Assembly (NCBI GenBank): GCA_032718475.1
Contig: JAUCBJ010000534.1
Location: 1 to 52,797 of the forward strand
Direction of reading: 5' to 3'
DNA: 52,797 nt
Source: Nemertoderma westbladi
Lineage: Eukaryota; Xenacoelomorpha; Nemertodermatida; Nemertodermatidae
The position numbers and the translations under genes are program-made. The notes below the pieces were generated by a model. The model saw nothing but the letters and a program-made list of their open reading frames with translations, ran no database searches and had not been told where the DNA came from. This document shows, in pieces, positions 34,581-45,633 of the stretch. Within the stretch, counting starts at the first letter, position 1; each line of letters opens with the position of its first letter.

Positions 34581-35214
34581 GAACAAAAAGATCTTAAGTT
34601 TTTTTATGCCGTTTCTATCAAATTTAATGATGCTCGCATGGCTTTTGGTGAAGTCAGATTGTAATAAGAGTTATCATTCTTACGAATAATGGAGTAGAAT
34701 TTAAAGTGCCAATCTGTCAATCTTATTGGGATGGTCATTTTGCTTAATGTGAAATATATAGCTACAGTACATTATTGAATGAAACCGTAGCAAGTTTGGT
34801 ATATTGGTGTACCATAGGATAATACATAAAATTATATGAATATACTGCAACATATATTTTCTAGAATCCCGTATCAGAGCAATTTCTAAGAAAAGAGTAT
34901 AATTTTAGGAAAAAACAACATTTATAGAACATTTTTTTAAAATTATACGATTATAATTTTACCTAGTTTCCGTAGCAATATGCGAAAATTAACAATAAAC
35001 AGTTATATCACCCTATTTTTTAGCCAATCAGATTTGATAATAAGCGAGAATACATGATAAACAGAGATTATCGCCTGTCCCAGAAGGTGATATACGGTTG
35101 ATACGTTGATATACGGCTGAAGCAAATAAATCGTATAACTTCGTATAATTAATTTAAATATAATAAATAAATTAATAAATGGCCGAATAAATTAATTTAA
35201 TTTAATTAGCTACA
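34581..35214. other. Gene-free stretch with repeat fragments
   Basis: AT-rich and non-coding. A block at about 35000-35063 (TTAGCCAATCAGATTTGA core) recurs at about 35468-35533. Confidence 0.6.
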
Positions 35215-35533
35215 AAAGTGATTTAAATCAGTTGGGAATGGATATAAATTATTTCAACTTTGGGTAGACTGTGCAAAAATAATAATCTAAAACACAATCA
35301 ATAAAAATGTGTAAGTTCTAGAATTTTGTAGTATGAGTGTTATTATAGTAGTTACATTGGGTATTTTGGCTTTAGCTGGGTGATATACAGTTATTTAAGT
35401 TCTAGAATTTTGAATTAAGAGTGTTAATATAGTTACATTGGGTATTTTGGCTTTAGCTGGGTGATATACAGTTATATCACCCTATTGTTTAGCCAATCAG
35501 ATTTGAGAATAAGCGAGAATACATGATAAACAA
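35215..35533 (+). repeat. Dispersed repeat with internal tandem duplication
   Basis: 35215-35390 matches 22668-22838. Its last 80 bases are repeated at about 35396-35472 (core GGTATTTTGGCTTTAGCTGG). The second copy of the 35000-35063 block follows. Confidence 0.8.
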
Positions 35534-35636
35534 GAATATCCATGCATTTTTTGGGTTTCCAGTCTTTTGGTCAATTATTATATTATTATAAACTAAATTA
35601 GAATGAAGGAGTTGAAATAGTTATTTAAATACTTAC

Positions 35637-35759
35637 TAGTGCAAGATACACCATTTCCCTCATAGCCGTGTTTGCAAGTACATCTGAATCCACCAACAGT
35701 ATTTGTGCAGCTAGCATCAATGTGGCAATTATCAGTATCGGTATCACATTCATCAATAT
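35637..35759 (-). CDS. Host exon encoding a calcium-binding EGF domain
   Basis: The minus strand reads DIDECDTDTDNCHIDASC, then NTVGGFRCTC and GYEGNGVSC. This is the classic cbEGF pattern with D-I-D-E, the hydroxylation-type N, and all six cysteines. The acceptor is TGGTTCAG and the donor GTAAGT. The exon is 123 bp and phase 1-1, compatible with the downstream EGF exon at 11769-11906. cbEGF modules occur in fibrillin-, Notch- and uromodulin-type extracellular proteins, so the product is probably secreted or membrane-bound. The frame stays open upstream to an ATG at 35997 with a hydrophobic stretch. I treat that as intron, though an alternative first exon cannot be excluded. Confidence 0.9.
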
Positions 35760-36182
35760 CTGAACCATAAAATAGTACCAATAATTTGCGAGTGAATAAT
35801 ACCGAACCAATAAAGAGCGTAGTTAAGGGAGTACCAACAGTGGATGTAATAGTGTAATACTGGCTAGCGACTGAGTTACAGTGTGGTATGACAAGGTGTG
35901 TCAGACAGTGATGATGAACAAACAAACAGTGAGAAAGCAATATGAGAGTACAAAACACATTAATCACTGCATATTTGTTGAAGCCAAATGGATGCAATAT
36001 TTATAGTAAAATAGGTTATTGTAGGTTATTGTAAAATAGGAAAGTATAGTAGGTATACGGTAATCATTGTTGTGCAAACAAATGGGACAATATTGGTTGG
36101 GAGTTGGCAAGACATTCACAGTCAGGACGAGTATCTATTAATGGTACTATTTGGTGTATTTAACATGTCGATATTGGATGCG
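35760..36182. other. Probable intron sequence left of the young BEL element
   Basis: No further exon could be supported. The host sequence here continues at 43239, across the BEL insertion. Confidence 0.5.
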
Positions 36183-36187
36183 GAGTT
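36183..36187 (+). repeat. Target site duplication GAGTT (left)
   Basis: GAGTT stands directly before the left LTR and directly after the right LTR (43234-43238). A 5-bp duplication fits BEL/Pao integrases. Confidence 0.9.
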
Positions 36188-36423
36188 TGTTGCGAATGCA
36201 ATGACAAGGATCTAAGTTCGTTTTACCCCTTACAGCAGCCTACTAACTGACTAACTAATATACTACTGTACCGGTACCGGGATCTAAGTACGAGTACAAT
36301 ACAGTGTGTCAGTACACGGTGCAGGATTGATGATACAGTGATATTGATAAATATATATATATAATAATTTTAGCGATAAATGATACTTCTGTACTTTATT
36401 CTATTCCACTTATATTCGCTACA
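36188..36423 (+). repeat. 5' LTR of the young BEL element
   Basis: It starts TGTTGCGAATGC and ends TTCGCTACA. It has a TA-rich stretch at about 36350-36368. Confidence 0.95.
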
Positions 36424-36434
36424 TGGTAGCAGAG
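36424..36434 (+). promoter_or_regulatory. Primer binding site, initiator Met tRNA-like
   Basis: TGGTAGCAGAG follows the LTR with no gap. It is complementary to the 3' end of eukaryotic initiator methionine tRNA (…CTCTGCTACCA). Beyond 11 bases the match is uncertain. Confidence 0.7.
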
Positions 36435-37267
36435 CGTTATGACTGTCAGTCGAATGGGCTAGAGACTGCTGTATTAACTTATTAATGGGCGCCTATTCAG
36501 CTATTGCTGTGTTGTCAACCTACAGACCTACATAACATACGGCCTATGTCTGTATACTGAAATTTACTCAACTGGAAACTATCATATATTTATGTATTAC
36601 TTTAACTACGGTAGCTACCGGCTGCTGGATCCCGCGCCACGCTGGTAGGCTATAAGTAAATTTAGATAAACAGAATTGCCAAATTATACCTCGTACTGGA
36701 TGCTATTTATTACTACCGGCACCAGATACCGGTCCGGACATACACCAGTCATGCCAGTGCACAGATGTAATACGGTACGAAGATGGTTGAAAACTGTAAG
36801 TGCAATACAGCAATAAGAAGAAAACGCTGAAACGTAAAGCAAAAGCAAGGTTTGTAGAACAGTAGAACTAATAATAATATAATACTGCAGTAATTACAGA
36901 ATTAATTTGCAATTCAGCAATTAATAAATACTGAAATAAATTATTAGGCTTCATGGTGAAAAACATGATATCTGGATATTCACGAATTTATTTCAGCAAG
37001 TACTGAAATAAGGCCTAAACGCCCAATGAAATATTCCTTTGGTTGTTAACTAAGCTATCAACAACATTTTGTGAATGAATTGCAGAATTATACACCGGCA
37101 CTTCAATAAACCGCCGGTACTGGCCTAATAGCCCACATTGTGACAAATCATTTGATTACTCTTAAGTATTAACCTATATTCATATATGGGTCGGTTGTTA
37201 ACAGAGCTATTAACATCCATTTTCTACTCCATATCGTTTATACAATAACTAAAATAAAATATATAAT
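36435..37267 (+). other. Leader of the young BEL element
   Basis: 833 bp without a substantial frame. It would be the 5' untranslated and packaging region of the element RNA. Confidence 0.6.
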
Positions 37268-40200
37268 ATGGAGGAGACAAAAAGATTAAGAAAATATAAA
37301 CAGCAAAGAAATGCTGTCCGGACAAATATAAAGAAAGAGTTTACTGAAGCAGGTATTTTGTTAGATGCTGGCTCTCAGGTAAATATAGAAGATTTAAGAA
37401 TTATATACGGTAAAATAAATAGATACTACACAAATTTAAAGGAATATGATGAAAAAATATTTGACCTTATTGAAGAAGTAGACGAGGATGAGGAAGTTTC
37501 GATTGTATCTACATTTGATAGCAATGTAAATGATTATTTAACTAAGCTTGATACTAGAGTAATGATGCTCACTGAAAATATGAATACAACACTGGAACCT
37601 TAATATGTAGGCCGAAATCCCCCTGGTACATCTTTTAACACTTTCGTATCAGGTACCAGTGATATTAATTCTCATGTCAAACTCCCCAAACTAGAGTTTG
37701 AAGGTTATGATGGTGGTTTTTTAAAATGGAGAGAATTTTGGGATTCTTTTGATGCTGCGATTAATAGAAACACTAAATTGCAACCTGTAGAAAAACTGCA
37801 ATATTTAAAGTCCAAATTACAGGGTGATGCAAAACAAGCTATTTTAGGCATTGAACTAACTAACGAAAATTATGATGTCGCAGTAAAAATTTTAGAAGAA
37901 AGATTTGGTAACAAACAGTTTACTATTGATGCTCATTACTCTGAGTTAATGTCAGTTCCACCATCCTCGAACAATACAGCAATGCTTAGAACAACATATG
38001 ATATTTTAGAAAGACATTTTAGAAGTTTGATTGCTCTAGGGGAAGAAATAAACCAGGCTGTCTTTATTTCATTAATTAATTCAAAATTCCCCACTCAGAT
38101 AAAGGTTCAGTTGGAACTCCAAAAAAACCCTGAAGAGGATTGGACTGTTGATTCCTTGAGAAAACATATAAAGAAATTTATAACTGCCCGAGAGGCTGGA
38201 GAAAGATGTAGTGGACAATCTGAAAATAAAGAAAGGGATAAAAAACAGATGTCTATAGATCCGAAGTCTACTAGTCCACACGCCTACAAGTCAACATATC
38301 CACAACAGAAGCCTATCTACAAATCAACAACAGAAGCACTAACTGTAAGTTCTAACCATGAGTTCACTAAAGTTTGTTTGTACTGTAAGGGTGAACATTG
38401 GAGTGACGAATGTAAAAAATATGATGATGCTGATTCAAGACGAATGCAAATTAAGGGTCATTGCTACATTTGTGCAAAGAAAGGACATAGTTCAAACCAG
38501 TGTAGAATTGATAAACCATGTGTCTACTGTAAAAAACGCCGTAGTCACCATAGAAGTTTATGCTTTAAACAATTTCCATCTAAGAAACCAACAAGTGGCA
38601 ACAGCAGAGGTTTTTCTGCAAATTTTGCATCAGTAGAAAGTTCAGTGCCTGCAACAATTGACATCAACTGTAATGATTTATCAGCAACTGACACAAACAA
38701 CAGTAAAATTGAAAACTGTACATTAGCTTCTGATAATGTTGTAGTAATGCAAACAGCCTTAGTAAAACTAAAGAACCCTGTTGCATCGATGGATTATACT
38801 GTAAGAACTTTGTTCGACACTGGATGTAAACGAACTACTATTACTGAGAAACTGGCTAGAAAACTTGGATTGAAACTGTTTGACAAGAAAATTGATACAG
38901 TAAATACATTTGGTCGTAAAGAACCAACCGAAATTAGAAGTGCTGAAACAGAAGTTGTTGTTTTATGTAAAGATGGAACTTCCCAAATTGTTAATTGCAA
39001 AGTTGTTAACATAATAACTGGCGAATTACAACGCCAAACTATCAATATTAATAACTCAAACTTCTTATTAAGTAGTTTACCACTTGCAGACCCACAACCA
39101 ATTAAAAACGAAGTGGTAACCATTGATTTCTTAATCGGAAATGACTATTATTGTGATTTTGTCACTGGTGAAAGAATTACTATCGATAAAGGAACATATT
39201 TGCTAGGTTCTAAGTTTGGATGGATGTTATCAGGTCGTTTTGAATGTGAACAGCCCAATGAACAAGCAAATGAAAATTGCTTATTAACTATTGATAGCCC
39301 AAAAATACCTGGAACTCATGAAATCCATTCTTTAGAAAACTTTTGGAAATTAGAAACTATTGGTATTAAAGATACAACAGTGAATGAAATTGATGACGAT
39401 GTAGCTATGGAGTTATTTAATAAAAGTATTGCATATGATATCAAAGAAAATATATATTTTGTTTCTTGGCCATGGAAACATGCAGAAACTATTGATTTAG
39501 TAGACAACAAAGAATTAGCACTGGGTAGATTTAAAACCTTATTGCGACGATTTCAAAATGATGAAACTTTATTCAAATCATATGCTACAATAATAGATAA
39601 CCAAATAAAAAAGGGAATTATTGAAATGGTCGACGAAAATGAGTGTGAGAGTCACAAACTCCATTATATTCCACATCATCCTGTTGTTGATTACAAAAGA
39701 TTATCAACCAAGGTCAGAATTGTATATGATGCATCTTCAAAGTCAAAGTCAAAAAATAAAAGTTTAAATGAATGCTTATATAGAGGACCTTGCAAGTTAC
39801 AGGACTTATGCAGCCTGTTATTACGATTAAGAATGTGGAATATTGTTATCTTAGCAGATATTGAGAAAGCATTTCTCCAAGTTGGCCTAAACCGAACCGA
39901 GCGGGATGTAACTAGATTTTTCTGGCTAAAAGATCCATCCCTTCCATCAACAAAGGACAATATTGCAGTTTACAGATTTTGTAGAATCTTGTTTGGAATA
40001 ATCTCCAGTACATTTATATTAGCTGCAACCATTGATCACCATTTATCCCTTCCTAATGTAGACTCTCCAAATGCAAAACAGTTGCGCAATGATATTTATG
40101 TTGATAACATAATTAGTGGTAAAAATACACTACCAGAAGCAATTGAATTTTATAATGAATCAAAGAAAATATTTAATGCTGCTTCAATGAACATTAGACA

Positions 40201-42895
40201 ATATATGTCTAATTCTAATGAGTTTATTGAGAGTCTACCTGAAGATGATAAAGTTGACAAAGATAGTTTAAAGGTGCTTGGTGTAACATGGAATAGAATA
40301 TCAGATACATTATCTGTTAAAGGACCAACACAAACTGAATCTATGAATGATATCTATACAAAAAGATCTGTTTTTAGCATACATGCAAAAACCTTTGACC
40401 CTATGGGTTTCTTTAATCCTGTAACATTAGCCTCTAAAATATTCATTCAATCCTTGTGGATAGAAAACAATAATATGAAGTGGGATGATAGACTAAATGA
40501 ATATCAAATAGCACAATGGAAAGATATTGTAATTGAACTACAACAAATATCAACTCACCAAATACCACGCCGCTTTTGCTATGTTGATGATAGTAAAATA
40601 ATATATGATATTGTGGGATTTTCTGATGCATCAAAATATGCATATGCTGCTGCAGTCTATTTACGAATCACTAATCATGAAGCAATAAAAACTTGTCTGG
40701 TTTTCTCTAAAAATAGATTAACACCAGCAAAAACAATTGCTAAAAATGATATCAGTATTCCCAAATCTGAATTACTAGGTTTTGTTATAACATTACGTGC
40801 AATGGTATTTGTTGCTCAATCATTAAATGTGACAATTACAAACAAAACATTGTTTACTGATTCACAATGTTGCTTAGATTGGTTAAAATCTCCAAGATCT
40901 ATAAGCAAATTTATTGACAAACAAATAATGGAAATAAAATCACAAATAGATGTATGTTTTAGATATGTCATTAGCTCTGACAACCCTGCTGATTTAGCTA
41001 CACGTAAACAATCTGCAGTTGATATTAAAGAATCTCATTTATGGTGGGAAGGCCCAGAATGGTTGAAAGAACCAGAAACTTCATGGCCAATATGGAACAG
41101 AATTCCAATTACTAACGAAATGATAGAAAATATATCAAGTAACAGACCACAAACCTTATATGAAGTTGGATTACTTGCTTCTACTGTAATAAAGAACAGT
41201 CCCTTTGAGTTAGATATAAATAATTTCTCTACCTTGAAAAGATTAATTCGAGTCACTTCATGGATTCAACGATTTATTAATAACTGTCGAAAGAAGACAA
41301 ACATAAAAGACAAATTCCTTCTACCTTCCGAGTTAGAAAAATCCAAACTAATGTGGGAACTTCATATCCAAAAACAATATTATGGTAAAATTATTATAGA
41401 TATAAAACACAAGAAGAAGAACAATTTACAGTGTCAGCTCGGATTACAAATACATGAAAATGGACTTATTCATTGTCATGGACGTTATGATTATGTGGAC
41501 TTAATGGAAAGTGCTAAATTTCCAAAATTATTACCAAAAGCATCCAGATACACAGAATTAACAGTCCTAAAGTTCCATGTTGATGTTTTACATTCAGGAA
41601 TATCTCATACGCTATCTCAAATACGCCAAGAATACTGGATACCACATGGTCGAACAGTAGTACGATCTATAATCAGAAATTGCAAAATATGCAAAAGGAA
41701 GGATGGAGGACCTTACAAATCCCCCCCGATGCCATCATGGCCATCTATACGTGTTTCAAGATCTAGTGCCTTTACCAATGTTGGTCTTGATTATCTTGGT
41801 CCGTTGTATATCAAGGATAATAATAATACAACTGTGAAGGTCTGGGGATGTTTATTCACATGTTTGACAGTTAGAGCTGTCCATTTGGAAGTTGTACTTG
41901 ATATGACTACTGATGAATTCATATTATGTTTGAGGAGATTCTTTGCTCGCTATAGCAAACCTAAACTGATAATTGCAGATAATGCTCCACATTTTAAACT
42001 AGCCAAAACTGTTATTGAAAAAATGTGGGAAAAGACAATCGCAAACAAAGATGTCCAAAGTTATGTTTTAACTGGTAATACTAAATTTAAGTTTATTACA
42101 GCTTATGCCCCATGGATGGGAGGTGTATATGAAAGAGTAGTTGGATTAGTGAAACGTGTAATGAAGAAAGTTATTGGTAAAGTTTGTTTATCACTAGTTC
42201 AATTGCAAACTTTATTTGCTGAAGTGATGGCTGTAATAAATTCCCGAACATTGGTGTATGTATCATCCGCAATCGACGACGGATTGACATTAACTCCTGC
42301 GCACTTTCTCTCTATCAACACAACAATTGGCACACCTACATCAGAAGATGATGACAATGCTAAGGATTTAGATTATTATTTGATGAAACCAGAAAACTCT
42401 GCAAATAAGCTCATAAAACAATGGAAAGAAGGGAATAATCTTCTAGATAGCTTCTGGAATGTATTCTATAAAGAATATTTGATGTCTCTTCGTGAACGAT
42501 ATCAATCTGATCTGCCCCAACCACGTGTAAAAGATTCTCACATCCCAAAGGTGGGAGATGTTGTTATCATTAAAGACAAAGAGAAAATTGTAAAACCTCC
42601 AAGAGGTTCATGGAAACTCGGTCGTATTCATAAATTATTACCTAGTTCTGATGGTCAAGTTCGTTCCATAAAAGTAAAGCTTCCATCAAAGAAAATAATA
42701 GAAAGACATATAACTCTTTTATTCCCAATAGAATGTGACACACATACAGATAGCTCAATAGATAAACAATTAGACAGACCGAAACTAGCTATCAAGTCGA
42801 AACTGAAAGTAAATGAAGTCACATCCAGACCAAAACGAAAGGCAGCAAATAATGCGGAGAAGAATATTAAGAACTGTTATGAAGAAATTGAATAA
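37268..42895 (+). CDS. BEL gag-pol polyprotein, interrupted by one TAA
   Basis: The ATG at 37268 opens a helical, charged gag start. A single TAA at 37601-37603 interrupts it, and the same frame then runs unbroken to 42895. After the stop come the DUF1759 gag core (from about 37680), three zinc knuckles (CLYCKGEHWSDEC, CYICAKKGHSSNQC and CVYCKKRRSHH, about 38376-38560) and an aspartic protease with LFDTGCKRTTI (about 38809). Reverse transcriptase has IYVDNIISG at about 40094-40120. RNase H (FSDASKYAYAA, about 40620) and integrase follow, the latter with a zinc-binding region and catalytic D (GLDYLGP, about 41786), D (IADNAPH, about 41971) and E (GGVYERV, about 42121). YVDN replaces YVDD. I believe Asn is common in this BEL branch, so it need not be inactivating. 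Confidence 0.9.
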
Positions 42896-42997
42896 ATTTT
42901 TTATTTATTTTTTAGTAATTTTTTGGTATTGGGAATGTCACGAATGCAATAATTGGTAAAAAAGTATATAAATTGTATTTATTTTTGGTGTCGGGAG
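42896..42997 (+). other. Region before the 3' LTR with a partial LTR-start duplicate
   Basis: 42926-42951 (ATTGGGAATGTCACGAATGC) closely resembles 42988-43013, which spans the real LTR start. The polypurine tract is weak (GGTGTCGGGAG before the LTR). Confidence 0.6.
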
Positions 42998-43233
42998 TGT
43001 CGCGAATGCAATGACAAGGATCTAAGTTCGTTTTACCCCTTACAGCAGCCTACTAACTGACTAACTAATATACTACTGTACCGGTACCGGGATCTAAGTA
43101 CGAGTACAATACAGTGTGTCAGTACACGGTGCAGGATTGATGATACAGTGATATTGATAAATATATATATATAATAATTTTAGCGATAAATGATACTTCT
43201 GTACTTTATTCTATTCCACTTATATTCGCTACA
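42998..43233 (+). repeat. 3' LTR of the young BEL element
   Basis: Same length as the 5' LTR with one difference. GAGTT follows directly. Confidence 0.95.
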
Positions 43234-43238
43234 GAGTT

Positions 43239-43730
43239 TCATTCTTGAGTGTGATTCTGTATCAAGTATCACCCCTCTTTCATTACATTGCTCTGCTATT
43301 TAAGCTATGACATTTGTTTATTGGTGTATACATTGTACGCAACATGCAATAACACTATTGACAATATGACTAGTGAATATAAGAACAATATACATTGGAA
43401 GTGAAACCAATCATTCTCATTCAAGACACAACCTCTGGAGTCTATTACATATCACTCGACTGGTATATCCAACGGCAGATTCCCTGAAAGAAACCAGAGG
43501 TCTAGTGAGAAGGGAGGTCGATATTCAGCTAGTGCAACACTCAGGAATCGTATAAGGTAAGAAACATAGAATATTCTCACCACACATGACGAGAGTCCCT
43601 TACAGTGATATTTGATGTCAGTGATATCATGACAGATATCACCTTACAGGGATATTTGTTGATAGATATCACACACTGACGTTCATCTTTGAACATATTT
43701 GTTCTCTTTGATTTCAACAACGATAAAGGT
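43239..43730. other. Gene-free stretch right of the BEL insertion
   Basis: Continuation of the pre-insertion sequence. About 43610-43675 contains three to four short GATATC/GATATTT-type repeats of alternating orientation (CAGTGATATC, GACAGATATCAC, GATAGATATCAC). No exon was found. Confidence 0.5.
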
Positions 43731-44560
43731 GCCCTTAACCCTATTAAACCCGGGGGGGGGGGGGGGGTCAATATGACCCCCCCCGTGGTTTTTTTATTAT
43801 AATTCTGAAACAAACGCAGTTGGGATTCTGAAATTTTATGACTTTTCCTAAACATCTATTGTCTTCCTAGAAGTGAAAACCGTTTTCAAAAATATTGGGT
43901 ACTTTTCGAGTTATAGCACCATTTTTTAACCCTACTTTTGGCACTTTTTTTGAGACGTTTTTTGAAAATTACATTTCATTAAATATTAATTGTAACATCT
44001 CCATTTTTGATATACACCGGTTTTTTGGTGTTAGCAATTGGATGGAATTCATATAAATTGATTTAGAAATTTCAAACTTGTTTTTTTCGGCGGGTGCCAA
44101 ATTTTGGTGCCAGCACCAAACTTTGAAATATGTCAATTTTGAAAATTGATTGTTTGAAACTTGTTTTTTACGCAATTTGGGTTTTTTGGGGTTCTCGTTT
44201 CGATTAAATATATACGATTTCACCAAGCGTATCAAACTTGTATTTTTCGGTGCTGTGTGCAATTTTTGGTGCTAGCAGTAGCACGAAATTTTGAAAATCC
44301 ATTCAATAGATAAAATTGCTTGTGACATTTTATTTCTTGCGTTTTAGAGGTTTGGCAAATTTTGGAAAATAAGCAAATTGATCAGTAGATAGTATCATCT
44401 TGTTTCTTGCGTTATACGGGTTTATGAGGGTCCTGAATCCGATGGAATCAATAAAAGCAGCACTGGACATCGCAAACTTGTACTTTTTGGTAATGGGTAC
44501 GAAATTTGGTGCTAGCACCAAAATTTGCCAAATTACGCCGAAAAATACAAGTATCAATGA
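43731..44560 (+). repeat. TIR-like repeat, right copy, inverted relative to 1-765
   Basis: 43731-44200 is the reverse complement of about 765-300, including the G-run/C-run hairpin (16 G at 43752-43767, then TCAATATGACCCC). The arm carries the same TTTCAAACTTG and CGGCGGGTGCC blocks. Beyond the shared part, the block containing a TTTGGTGCNAGCACCAAA near-palindrome recurs, diverged, near 44264 and 44506. This looks like subterminal repeats of a DNA element. No coding frame is evident. Confidence 0.8.
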
Positions 44561-45159
44561 TCTGGCATATTAGAAATGTATTCCATTAGAATCAGCGCCC
44601 TAGAAAACCTATAAATGTGAATTTATAGCATCGTATAAGTGAATTAAAAATTTTGTGTTCGAACTGAAAAGTGCTGGTTACTTATTCTACACCATACCAA
44701 GAAGATGAAACATTGTGCGAAAAATATTATTTACGTTATTTTGGTACCGTTTATAATATCGTACAGTATTGGAGTAAACGGATATGTTCAAATATATTAT
44801 ATTGCATGCAAACACTACTGTAAAAATCCTAAATACTACAAAAATTTATTGAACAGTTCGAAATGACAACATCATTAGAAAATAAAGAAAGTAAGACTAA
44901 TTAATTAATTAATAGTAGTCTTATTGGCCATTTAGAAGCAAACCTTCCAAAGCACGCTTAAACACCGGGAAGACTTTGAGATTGGCGCACAGAGGGTGGG
45001 ATGGAATTCCATACTGTAGGGGCTTGGGCTCTAATACTCTCTCTTATTTAACGTTAATTGACGTGTAAGCAATGATTGATTGTTAGTTACACAGTGTGTT
45101 GGCTATTGCATTGCACTGTATTTATAATAATAATTGTTTTATTTTTAAATCTTTCGGCC
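44561..45159. other. Gene-free stretch
   Basis: AT-rich and non-coding; no recognisable feature. Confidence 0.5.
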
Positions 45160-45561
45160 AACATTAATACTGTGGAGGCTGTATGCTTATAAGGCGGAAT
45201 GTTTACACAGCCTCATACTGATACTCTGTAAGGCTAACACTAACATTATAGTTTGAAATATAAAAATCACTGCTTATTATCTGTATTGGGTTAATCACTG
45301 TGGCATTCAAAATGTTTTGTTAGGTGAATGACATTTAGTGGCTAAGATTATTCTCTGTCAGATTCCCTTCACACCATAGGCAAACGCTGTTGAGGCTGAG
45401 GGAATTTACTTTAGATTACTCTACTGAGTCATTCAGCTGAATGGATTTGAGCAATTGCCAAATTACAGAGTGGGATCTCTCTCTGATCATAGGTAAATAA
45501 CACTTCCCTTCTGAACATAGGTAAACATTGTTGAGGGAACTTACCTTTGATTGACGACTTC

Positions 45562-45633
45562 CGACTTGCTTAACGGCGTCTTGACGCCGTCTCTAGTTAG
45601 CAAGTCGTTAGACTTGATTACTGTAAGAATTGT
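45562..45633 (+). ncRNA. Structured repeat motif, copy 1 (type A)
   Basis: Arm a CGACTTGCT (45562-45570) is the exact complement of a' AGCAAGTCG (45599-45607). Inside lies a second stem CGGCGTC/GACGCCG (45574-45589). Directly downstream, a'' GACTTG (45611-45616) can pair instead with CAAGTC of a'. A constant tail ATTACTGTAAGAATTG follows. Whether it is transcribed is unknown; the call rests on the fold and on its covariation with the type B copies. Confidence 0.5.

Larger units (their letters stand above)
36188..43233 (+). mobile_element. Young BEL/Pao LTR retrotransposon, plus strand, 7.0 kb
   Basis: The LTRs (36188-36423 and 42998-43233) are both 236 bp, begin TGT and end ACA. By eye they differ at a single base (position 4, T versus C). 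A perfect 5-bp duplication (GAGTT) flanks the element and the primer site is intact. These point to a very recent insertion. The gag-pol frame is open apart from one TAA. Confidence 0.97.

Noticed and set aside
45562-45607. Integron attC-like site (type A motif contains GCTTAAC and GTTAGCA)
   Set aside because: GTTAGCA does not fit GTTRRRY, the type B copies lack the R'' box altogether, and the surroundings are animal DNA without integron genes.
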